Shown here: positions 39,796 through 46,344 of the stretch, piece by piece
How the letters are laid out: each line of letters starts with the position of its first letter
Numbering within the stretch: position 1 is the stretch's first letter
Source: Clostridiales bacterium
Lineage (GTDB): Bacteria > Bacillota > Clostridia > Oscillospirales > Oscillospiraceae
Direction: 5' to 3'
Length of the DNA stretch: 46,344 bases
NCBI GenBank assembly: GCA_019418625.1
Contig: DYBL01000058.1
Location: 1-46,344 of the forward strand
Translations under genes and position numbers: made by a program
The notes under the pieces: generated by a model
What the model saw: only the letters and a program-made list of their open reading frames with translations
What the model was told of the DNA's origin: nothing
Databases searched by the model: none

Positions 39796-41034
39796 TTGGA
39801 AACCGGAATTCATAATACCTCGGAGATCGGCCGCCTGCGGCGAGTCATGCTGCACCGTCCGGGCGCAGAGCTGGAAAACCTCATGCCCGAATATCTGGAG
39901 CGGCTGCTGTTTGACGACATTCCCTATCTGAAGGAAGCGCAGAAAGAGCACGACGCCTTTGCCGACTGCCTGCGCGCCCAGGGCGTGGAGGTGGTGTACC
40001 TTGGCGACCTGGTGGTGGAGTCCCTGACGGACGGCGACGTGCGCCGGGACTTCATCCGCCAGTTCCTGGACGAGGCGGACATTCGGGAGGCCCGTATGCG
40101 GGAGAGCCTGGAGGAGTATCTCTCCGCCATGCCGGACCGGGAGATGGTAGCCACCATGATGGCGGGCGTGCGGAAAGAGCAGCTGCGCACCGGCAGCGCA
40201 CGCCTGGGGGACTACCTCTCCGCCGCCGACAGCTACCCCTTTGCCGTGGACCCCATGCCCAACCTCTATTTTACCCGGGACCCCTTTGCCACCATCGGCA
40301 CCGGCGTCTCCATCCACAAGATGCACACCCCCACCCGCAACCGGGAGACTCTCTTCGGCAAGTTCATCTTCGAGCACCACCCCCTCTATAAAAACGCCCC
40401 CCGGTGGTATGACCGGGGGCAGACCACCTCTCTGGAGGGCGGCGACATTCTGGTGCTCTCGCCCCAGGTGCTGGCAGTGGGCATCTCCCAGCGCACCCGG
40501 GAGGACTCCATCGACGCCCTGGCCGAGACCGTGCTCTCCCACAGCAAGACCTTCCGCAAGATCCTGGCCTTCAACATTCCCAAGACCCGCTCGTTCATGC
40601 ACCTGGACACGGTGTTCACCATGGTGGACTGCGACAAGTTCACGGTCCATCCCAATATCCTCTCCAGCATCACCGTGTTCGTCATGGAGCTGGACGAGAA
40701 CCGGAAAATGACCATCCGTCAGGAGGACGACCGGCTGGAGGACATCCTCAAAGAGCACCTGGGACTGGACCACGTGACGTTGATCCCCTGCGGCCAGGGC
40801 AGCGAGATCGACGCCGCCCGGGAGCAGTGGAGCGACGGGTCCAACACGCTGGCCATCGCCCCCGGCGAGGTGGTGGTCTACTCCCGCAACTATGTGACCA
40901 ACCGCTCGCTGGAAGAGGCGGGCATCCGCATCCACACCATCCCCAGCGCCGAGCTGAGCCGGGGCCGCGGCGGCCCCCGGTGCATGTCCATGCCGTTGTG
41001 GCGGGACGATCCGGTGTGCGGCAAACAAAACTGA
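39796..41034 (+). CDS. arcA: Arginine deiminase
   Basis: 412 residues, normal length. Converts arginine to citrulline and ammonia. Motifs: SEIGRLRRVMLHRPGAELENL near the start (given in part), NLYFTRDPFA, LEGGDIL, FMHLDTVFTMVD with the catalytic His, and GGPRCMSMPLWR with nucleophile Cys396. I choose TTG at 39796, which gives the family's usual N-terminus and has AAGGAG ten bases upstream; the frame is open further upstream but without a ribosome site. First gene of an arcA-arcB-arcD cluster. Confidence 0.95.
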   Translation: METGIHNTSEIGRLRRVMLHRPGAELENLMPEYLERLLFDDIPYLKEAQKEHDAFADCLRAQGVEVVYLGDLVVESLTDGDVRRDFIRQFLDEADIREARMRESLEEYLSAMPDREMVATMMAGVRKEQLRTGSARLGDYLSAADSYPFAVDPMPNLYFTRDPFATIGTGVSIHKMHTPTRNRETLFGKFIFEHHPLYKNAPRWYDRGQTTSLEGGDILVLSPQVLAVGISQRTREDSIDALAETVLSHSKTFRKILAFNIPKTRSFMHLDTVFTMVDCDKFTVHPNILSSITVFVMELDENRKMTIRQEDDRLEDILKEHLGLDHVTLIPCGQGSEIDAAREQWSDGSNTLAIAPGEVVVYSRNYVTNRSLEEAGIRIHTIPSAELSRGRGGPRCMSMPLWRDDPVCGKQN

Positions 41035-41054
41035 GAAAATAAGGAGCGTATCAT

Positions 41055-42053
41055 ATGGCAGTCAATCTGAAAGGACGCAGCTTCCTCACCCTGGAGGACT
41101 TTACCCCCGCTGAGATCCGGTATCTTCTGGACCTGGGCCACGACCTGAAAGCCAAGCGCCGGGCCGGTATCGCCGGCCATACCCTGGAGGGCAAGCACAT
41201 CGTGCTGCTGTTTGAAAAGACCTCCACCCGCACCCGGTGCTCCTTCGAGGTGGCGGCCACCCAGGAGGGCGCCCATGTGACCTATCTGGACGCGGGCAGC
41301 TCCCAGATGGGCAAGAAGGAGTCCTTGGAGGACTCCGCCAAGGTGCTGGGCCGGTTCTTCGACGGCATCGAGTACCGGGGCTTTGCCCAGAAGGTGGTGG
41401 AGGACCTGGCCAAGTACTCCGGCGTGCCCGTGTGGAACGGCCTGACCGACGCGGACCACCCCACCCAGATCCTGGCGGACATGATGACCATCGAGGAGCA
41501 CTGCGCCAAGCCTCTGCGGGAGGTGAAGGTGGTGTTCCCCGGCGACGTGCGCAACAACATGTGCTACGCCTGGATGTTCGGCGCCGCCAAGATGGGCATG
41601 CACTTCGTGGGCCTTGGTCCCCAGGAGCTGGCCCGGGAGATGGACGACGCCCTGGTGCGCCGGGTGCAGGACATCGCCCTGGGCACCGGCGCCACCATCG
41701 AGATCACCCACGATCCCGCCTGCTTGAAGGGCGCCGACGTGATCTACGGTGACATCTGGGCCTCCATGGGCGAGGAGGATCTGATCCCCAAGCGGGCGGA
41801 GCTGCTCTCCCCCTACCGTGTGACGGAGGAGACACTGAAAGCCACCGGCAACCCCAATGTGCTGTATCTCCACTGCCTGCCCTCCTTCCACGACTTTGAG
41901 ACGAAGCTTGCCAAGGAGTGGAAGGACAAGGGCGTGGACATCCGGGAGGTCACCGACGAGGTGTTCCGCAGCCGCCACAGCGTGGTATTTGACGAGGCGG
42001 AAAACCGCATGCACTCCATCAAGGCCGTGCTGGTGGCCACCATCGGACGTTGA
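41055..42053 (+). CDS. arcB: Ornithine carbamoyltransferase (catabolic arrangement)
   Basis: 332 residues. Carbamoyl-phosphate site STRTR at 57-61, GSSQMGKKES, HPTQ, ornithine site HCLPSFHD starting at His273 and a GDVRNNMC segment. Converts citrulline and phosphate to ornithine and carbamoyl phosphate in the arginine deiminase pathway; the same fold serves arginine synthesis as ArgF, so direction is inferred from the neighbours. AAGGAG precedes the ATG, 20 bp after arcA. The next gene is separated by a 174-bp region with several hairpins. Confidence 0.95.
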   Translation: MAVNLKGRSFLTLEDFTPAEIRYLLDLGHDLKAKRRAGIAGHTLEGKHIVLLFEKTSTRTRCSFEVAATQEGAHVTYLDAGSSQMGKKESLEDSAKVLGRFFDGIEYRGFAQKVVEDLAKYSGVPVWNGLTDADHPTQILADMMTIEEHCAKPLREVKVVFPGDVRNNMCYAWMFGAAKMGMHFVGLGPQELAREMDDALVRRVQDIALGTGATIEITHDPACLKGADVIYGDIWASMGEEDLIPKRAELLSPYRVTEETLKATGNPNVLYLHCLPSFHDFETKLAKEWKDKGVDIREVTDEVFRSRHSVVFDEAENRMHSIKAVLVATIGR

Positions 42054-42054
42054 T

Positions 42055-42208
42055 TCACGGAAAAGGCCATGCCTTTTCCGTGAGAAAGTCTGCAGCTATC
42101 GGCATGCACTCGCTTCGCTCGCACACTTGATAGCTGAGAAGTATTTTTGCCGACGCGCATGTCGCCGTCAAAAATGATTAAAATGATTTTGACGCCGCGG
42201 CGTCAAAA
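42055..42208 (+). other. Stacked hairpins between arcB and arcD
   Basis: In order: a 13-bp perfect hairpin with 3-base loop (42055-42067 / 42071-42083); an 8-bp stem CAGCTATC/GATAGCTG (42093-42100 / 42129-42136) around a CGCTTCGCTCGC core; ATTTTTG/CAAAAAT (42143-42149 / 42169-42175) with inner CGAC/GTCG; and a 22-bp perfect palindrome centred on GCCGCGGC (42187-42208). No U-tract terminator is obvious. They may process or stabilise the arc message, or mark a repeat-element insertion. Confidence 0.6.
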
Positions 42209-42227
42209 CAGAAGCGAGGTAGATATC

Positions 42228-43616
42228 TTGCGTCAAAAAAAATTCCGCATGCCCACGGCCTACACCATCTTGTTCCTGCTCATCATCGCGGTTGCAGTTT
42301 CCACCTGGCTCATCCCCGCCGGCACCTACGAGTATGTGGACGGCGTGCCCCAGGCGGGCACGTACCGTCCCACCCCCGCGTCCCCCCAGGGACCGGGTGC
42401 CGTGGCAAAGGCCGCGTTCTCCGGCTTTTACGAGGCGGTGGACGTGTGCGTGTTCATTTTGATGGTGGGCGGCTTTTTGAGCGTGGTCATGAAAACCGGC
42501 GCCGTGGATGCGGGCGTGGGCAGCGTCATCCGCCGTCTGGGCGGCCGGGAGCAGTGGCTTATCCCCATTCTCATGGTGTTTTTCGGCCTGGGCGGCACCA
42601 CCTACGGCATGTGGGAGGAGACCATGGCGTTCTATCCCCTGCTGATCCCGGTGTTTCTGGCGGCGGGCTATGACGCGGTGGTGGGCATCGCCGTCATTAT
42701 GCTGGGCGCCGGTGCCGGCGTCATCAGCTCCACGGTGAACCCCTTTGCCACCGGTATCGCCGCGGGCTTTGCCGGCGTGTCCCTGGGCGACGGCATTTTG
42801 CTGCGGGCCATCCAGTGGGTGGTGTTTGAGGGCGCCGCCATCTGGTATGTGGCCGCCTACGCCGCCCGGGTAAAGAAAAATCCCTACCGCTCCGTGGTAG
42901 GCGTGGGCGCCGGCAAGCTCCAGGTGAGCATGGAGCAGTCCGTCCCCTTTACCCCCCGGCGCAAGGCCATTATGGCAGTGTTCGCCCTCATTTTCCTCAT
43001 CATGACCTACGCCGTCATCCCCTTTGACGAGATGGGCCTCCCCCTGCCCACCCTGGGCTGGTGGTTCCCGGAGCTCAGCGCCCTGTTTTTGGTAGGCGGC
43101 ATCCTGGTGGGCCTCATGGACCGCATGGGGGAGGAGGAACTGGTGGACACCTTCGTGGCCGGCTGCGCCGACCTTCTGGGCGTGGCCCTCATCATCGGCA
43201 TCAGCCGGGGCATCACCGTGCTCATGAACGACGGTAAGATCACCGACACCATCCTCCACTGGGGCGAGGCCGCCCTCTCCGGGGCAGGCCCCATCCAGTT
43301 CGTGCTGCTGGTGTATCTTCTGTATCTGCCCCTCTCGGTGCTGATCCCGTCCTCGTCGGGCCTTGCCACGCTGTCCGTGCCCATTCTGGCCCCCCTGGCC
43401 AAGTTTGCCGGTGTGAGCGGCGCCCTGGTGGTGACTGCGTTCCAATCCGCCTCGGGATTGGTGAACCTCATCACCCCCACCGCCGCCGTGGTCATGGGCG
43501 CTCTGGCCCTGGGCCATGTGCCCTATGACCGCTGGCTCAAGTTCTCCTGGAAGCTCATCGCCGTCTTTGCGCTGCTGACCGTCCTCTTTTTGATGGCGGG
43601 CGTGGCACTGGGATAG
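42228..43616 (+). CDS. arcD: YfcC family membrane transporter, putative arginine/ornithine antiporter
   Basis: 462 residues, about twelve membrane helices. The YfcC/DcuC-like (IT superfamily) pattern includes RMPTAYTILFLLIIAVA near the start, LIPAGTYEY, GGTTYGMWEETMAFYPLLIP (split by helices), GAGAGVISSTVNPFATGIA and IPSSSGLATLSVPILAPLA. In other Firmicutes such proteins exchange arginine for ornithine in arc clusters; exchange here is inferred from context. TTG start at 42228 with AGCGAGGT upstream; the more upstream frame runs through the hairpin region and is not coding-like. Confidence 0.88.
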   Translation: MRQKKFRMPTAYTILFLLIIAVAVSTWLIPAGTYEYVDGVPQAGTYRPTPASPQGPGAVAKAAFSGFYEAVDVCVFILMVGGFLSVVMKTGAVDAGVGSVIRRLGGREQWLIPILMVFFGLGGTTYGMWEETMAFYPLLIPVFLAAGYDAVVGIAVIMLGAGAGVISSTVNPFATGIAAGFAGVSLGDGILLRAIQWVVFEGAAIWYVAAYAARVKKNPYRSVVGVGAGKLQVSMEQSVPFTPRRKAIMAVFALIFLIMTYAVIPFDEMGLPLPTLGWWFPELSALFLVGGILVGLMDRMGEEELVDTFVAGCADLLGVALIIGISRGITVLMNDGKITDTILHWGEAALSGAGPIQFVLLVYLLYLPLSVLIPSSSGLATLSVPILAPLAKFAGVSGALVVTAFQSASGLVNLITPTAAVVMGALALGHVPYDRWLKFSWKLIAVFALLTVLFLMAGVALG

Positions 43617-43621
43617 ATAAC

Positions 43622-43653
43622 AAAAAAAGAACCGCTTTCGCGGTTCTTTTTTT
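43622..43653. terminator. Bidirectional terminator between arcD and ftsH
   Basis: 14-bp perfect stem (43622-43635 / 43640-43653), loop TTTC, with A7 and T7 flanks serving both strands. Confidence 0.95.
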
Positions 43654-43658
43654 ATGCG

Positions 43659-45518
43659 TTACAGAGGCAGCTCTTTTTCTTCCTTTTCGCCAAACACGGC
43701 CAAAAACTCCGAGCGCTCCATGGTCTCGTGCTCCAGCAGGTACCGGGCCACGGTGTCCAGCGCCTCTCTTTGCTCCTTGAGGATCTCCTCGCAGCGGTCA
43801 TAGGCATTGCCCACCACCCGCTGGACCTCCCGGTCGATCTGGGCGGCCACCGCCTCGGAATAGCTGCGGCCCTGGGTCATGGTGCGGCCGATGAACACCT
43901 CATCGTGGCCGGATTCGAAGGACACGGTGCCGATCTCGTCGCTCATGCCGTAGCTGGCCACCATCTTCCGGGCGATCTGGCTGGCCCGCTGGATGTCGTT
44001 GCTGGCGCCGGTGGAGATATCGCCCAGGCACAGCTTCTCCGCCACACGGCCGCCCAAGAGCGCCACGATCTGGTCCTCCATGTACCGCTTGGAGAGATAG
44101 GAACGGTCCTCCTCGGGAAGCGAAATGGTCATGCCGCCGGCCTGTCCCCGGGGCACGATGGTAATCTGGGTCACGGGGTCGTGGTCCGGCAGCGCATGCA
44201 TGACCACCGCGTGACCGGCCTCGTGATAGGCGGTCAGCTCCCGCTCATGGGGCGGGATGACCCGGCTGCGCTTCTCCGGGCCGGCGATGACCTTGATCTC
44301 CGCCTCCTTGAGATCCGCCATGGAGATATAGGGATGGCCCTTGCGGGCGGCCAGCAGCGCGCCCTCATTGATGAGGTTCTCCAGGTCCGCGCCGGTGAAG
44401 CCGGGCGTACCCTGGGCCAGGCGCTTGAGGTCCACGTCCTCGGCAAGAGGCTTGCCCCGCACATGCACCCGGAGGATCTCCTCACGGCCCCGGATGTCCG
44501 GCAAGCCTACATACACCTGCCGGTCAAACCGGCCGGGACGCAGCAGCGCCGGGTCCAGCACGTCGGCTCGGTTGGTGGCCGCCAGGACCACCACGCCTTC
44601 GTTGGCCGCAAAGCCGTCCATCTCCACCAGCAGCTGGTTGAGGGTCTGCTCCCGCTCGTCGTGTCCGCCGCCCAGACCCGTGCCGCGCTGGCGGCCCACA
44701 GCGTCGATCTCGTCGATAAAGACGATGGCGGGGGAGTTTTTCTTGGCCTGGTCAAAGAGGTCCCGCACCCGGCTGGCGCCCACGCCCACGTACAGCTCCA
44801 CAAAGTCGGAGCCGGAGATGGACAAAAAGCCCACGCCCGCCTCGCCGGCCACCGCCTTGGCAAGCAGCGTCTTACCGGTGCCCGGAGGGCCCACCAGCAG
44901 CACGCCCTTGGGGATGCGGGCCCCCAGGGCGATATACTTCTTGGGGTCTTTCAAAAACTCCACGATCTCCTGGAGTTCCTCTTTTTCCTCGTCGGCGCCG
45001 GCCACATCCTCAAAGGTGACCTTCTTGTCCTTGTCCGTCAGCATCCGGGTACGGGCCGCACCGAACTTGGCCATCCGATCCGCGCCCATGCCGCCCTGGG
45101 TACGCGCGATCATGAAATACCACATGAGGGCCAGCACCACCGCCGTCAGCACCCACGGCAGCAGCACCTCCAGCCAGTTGGTGGTCTCCGGCGGGGGATA
45201 GTCGTAGCTTTTGATGATCCCCTTGGCGGTCTGCTCCTTCACCAGGTCATCCAGCTGGTCATAAAAGAGCTGGAAATCGTGGAGCCGGTAGCGCACGGTC
45301 TTGCTGCCGTTCAGCTCGTCCGTGAGGTTCATGGTGAGGGTATTGTTGGCGTCGATGGTAAAGGACTCCACCCGCTCCTGCTGGAACAGCTGGTAGACCT
45401 GGGCATAGTCCAGCTGGGTCCCCCGGGTGTCCGCCTGCCACAGCCAGCTCAGGCACACCACGATCACCAGGACCAAAAAGACGAAGCTGAAGCCCGACGC
45501 TCTGTTCTGCTTTGTCAC
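43659..45518 (-). CDS. ftsH: ATP-dependent zinc metalloprotease FtsH
   Basis: 619 residues. Two N-terminal membrane helices (about 10-27 and 117-137) flank an extracytoplasmic domain. AAA module: Walker A GPPGTGKT at 210-217, Walker B IVFIDEID, SRH ATNRADVLDPALLRPGRFDR. Protease zinc site HEAGH at 432-436. It degrades membrane and regulatory proteins. GTG start at 45518 with AAGGAGG ten bases upstream. It follows hpt on the same strand, an arrangement (tilS-hpt-ftsH) conserved in Firmicutes. Confidence 0.97.
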   Translation of the reverse strand: MTKQNRASGFSFVFLVLVIVVCLSWLWQADTRGTQLDYAQVYQLFQQERVESFTIDANNTLTMNLTDELNGSKTVRYRLHDFQLFYDQLDDLVKEQTAKGIIKSYDYPPPETTNWLEVLLPWVLTAVVLALMWYFMIARTQGGMGADRMAKFGAARTRMLTDKDKKVTFEDVAGADEEKEELQEIVEFLKDPKKYIALGARIPKGVLLVGPPGTGKTLLAKAVAGEAGVGFLSISGSDFVELYVGVGASRVRDLFDQAKKNSPAIVFIDEIDAVGRQRGTGLGGGHDEREQTLNQLLVEMDGFAANEGVVVLAATNRADVLDPALLRPGRFDRQVYVGLPDIRGREEILRVHVRGKPLAEDVDLKRLAQGTPGFTGADLENLINEGALLAARKGHPYISMADLKEAEIKVIAGPEKRSRVIPPHERELTAYHEAGHAVVMHALPDHDPVTQITIVPRGQAGGMTISLPEEDRSYLSKRYMEDQIVALLGGRVAEKLCLGDISTGASNDIQRASQIARKMVASYGMSDEIGTVSFESGHDEVFIGRTMTQGRSYSEAVAAQIDREVQRVVGNAYDRCEEILKEQREALDTVARYLLEHETMERSEFLAVFGEKEEKELPL

Positions 45519-45589
45519 GAAACCGATTCCTCCTTACAAGCGGGCTGCCGCCTACCCGGCGGCTCCCGCGCTCCGGCGCCGCCGGATCC

Positions 45590-46144
45590 TCACTGCTGGG
45601 TATAGACCTCCGGCTTCAAAACGCCGATATAGGGCACGTTGCGGTACTGCTGGGCGTAATCCAGGCCGTAGCCCACCACGAACTCATCGGGCACCACAAA
45701 GCCGGCCAGGTCCGCCGTGATGGCCTTGGCCCGCCGGGCGGGTTTATCCAGCAGCGTGACGATGGTGATGGACGCGGCGCCCTTGGTGAGGAAGTACTCC
45801 TTCAAAAACGCCAGGGTGTTGCCGGAGTCCAGGATATCCTCCACAATGATCAGGTGCCGGCCGGTGATGTCCTGCTGGAGGTCGTGGGTGATCTGCACCC
45901 GGCCGGAGGACGTGGTGGCGTTCTGGTAGGAGCTGACGGCGATGAACTCCACATCGCTCTTGACCTGGCAGGCACGCACCAGATCCGCCATGAACACGAA
46001 AGAGCCCTTCAGCACGCTGAGAAACAGCGGCTTTTTGTCGTGGAAGCGGTCATAGAGGATCTCTCCCATCTCCGCGATGCGCGCACGGAGCTGCTCCTCC
46101 GTCACCAGCACCTTCAAAATGTCCTGTTCCATCTCACTTCTCAT
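45590..46144 (-). CDS. hpt: Hypoxanthine phosphoribosyltransferase
   Basis: 184 residues. PRPP-binding motif LIIVEDILDSGNT at 98-110, N-terminal LSVLKGSFVFMADL and the C-terminal DEFVVGYGLDYAQQYRN that binds the purine and PPi. Salvages hypoxanthine and guanine to IMP and GMP in the cytosol. ATG at 46144 has GAGGAG eight bases upstream and overlaps the tilS end by 11 bp, so the genes are coupled. A GC-rich gap of 71 bp with a GCCGCC/GGCGGC hairpin lies before ftsH. Confidence 0.96.
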   Translation of the reverse strand: MRSEMEQDILKVLVTEEQLRARIAEMGEILYDRFHDKKPLFLSVLKGSFVFMADLVRACQVKSDVEFIAVSSYQNATTSSGRVQITHDLQQDITGRHLIIVEDILDSGNTLAFLKEYFLTKGAASITIVTLLDKPARRAKAITADLAGFVVPDEFVVGYGLDYAQQYRNVPYIGVLKPEVYTQQ

Positions 46145-46344
46145 AAGTTTTCTCCTCTGTATCTTTCATGATTTGAATGAACCGGCAGGGGCCATCCCCC
46201 TCCGGCAAAAAACAAAGGTCCACACCCAGCCCCCAAACGGCGGCAAGGCGGTCTCCCGCATAGACGGCAGGCAGCGATTCCCGCTCCGCAAGGGAGATGC
46301 CCCGGTCCAGGCAAAGGCGCTTTACCGTGCGCCCGCCGCCGTGG
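46134..46344 (-). CDS. tilS: tRNA(Ile)-lysidine synthase, C-terminal end (5' part outside window)
   Basis: About 69 codons entering from the right edge. The frame includes GGRTVKRLCLDRGISLAERE and LPAVYAGDRLAAVWGLGVDL, the TilS C-terminal domain pattern (KxVKRL...IP..ERD.LP), and ends at TGA 46134 inside the hpt start region. TilS changes the wobble C of tRNA-Ile(CAU) to lysidine. The catalytic N-terminal domain is outside, so the call rests on this end domain and the conserved neighbour order. Confidence 0.85.
   Translation of the reverse strand, partial: HGGGRTVKRLCLDRGISLAERESLPAVYAGDRLAAVWGLGVDLCFLPEGDGPCRFIQIMKDTEEKTYEK

Noticed and set aside
1..46344. CRISPR array, rRNA or complete insertion sequence
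   Set aside because: No regularly spaced repeats, rRNA stretches or transposase frames were seen on reading both strands.

Overview
The window is a GC-rich (roughly 60-65% by eye), gene-dense bacterial chromosome segment. Gram-positive traits include strong AGGAGG ribosome sites, sigma-A promoters, U-tract terminators, a T-box leader, lipoprotein signal peptides and the tilS-hpt-ftsH order. A ferredoxin-dependent 2-oxoacid oxidoreductase and an arginine deiminase pathway point to an anaerobic amino-acid fermenter. I infer a member of Clostridia, family Oscillospiraceae (Flavonifractor/Oscillibacter/Lawsonibacter-like); species cannot be read from the sequence.

Layout. 1-2378: end of an aromatic amino-acid operon (pheA, fused aroE-aroK, aroQ). 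2502-5237 (minus): CstA-type transporter with a long structured leader, and an FCD-type GntR regulator. 5432-8736: P-loop ATPase, 2x[4Fe-4S] ferredoxin and the alpha, beta and gamma subunits of a 2-oxoacid:ferredoxin oxidoreductase. 8860-10270: T-box-controlled branched-chain aminotransferase. 10348-12844: small zinc-ribbon membrane protein, then HtpG. 12896-18850 (minus): oligopeptide/nickel-type ABC transporter plus a DUF3810 membrane metallopeptidase-like gene. 19035-21919: AI-2E family permease divergent from a lipid kinase and a Nudix hydrolase. 21960-23334: phosphatase-acetyltransferase fusion and a 59-residue protein. 23468-25082: tRNA-Ser, an AT-rich patch, a phage-like amidase and a cyclase with an altered end, which together look like the scar of a lost integrated element. 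25233-29825: B3/4-domain protein, EamA permease, patatin-like hydrolase, Na/Pi cotransporter. 30127-35684: polar amino-acid ABC transporter, AbgB-like M20 hydrolase, xanthine/uracil permease. 35731-39654: HxlR/flavodoxin pair, MarR-MATE operon, DegV. 39796-43616: arcA, arcB and a YfcC-type arcD, with no carbamate kinase. 43659-46344 (minus): tilS (partial), hpt, ftsH.

A common theme is amino-acid and peptide fermentation: peptides and amino acids are imported, IlvE and the oxoacid oxidoreductase can turn branched-chain amino acids into acyl-CoA with reduced ferredoxin, and the arc genes draw energy from arginine. The least explained signals are regulatory: the cstA leader with four alternating complementary hexamers, a 5'-end hairpin plus 17-codon leader ORF before oppA, a divergent promoter pair sharing one palindromic -35, palindromes at the hxlR, marR and degV promoters, and stacked hairpins between arcB and arcD. 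No rRNA, CRISPR array or intact insertion sequence was seen.
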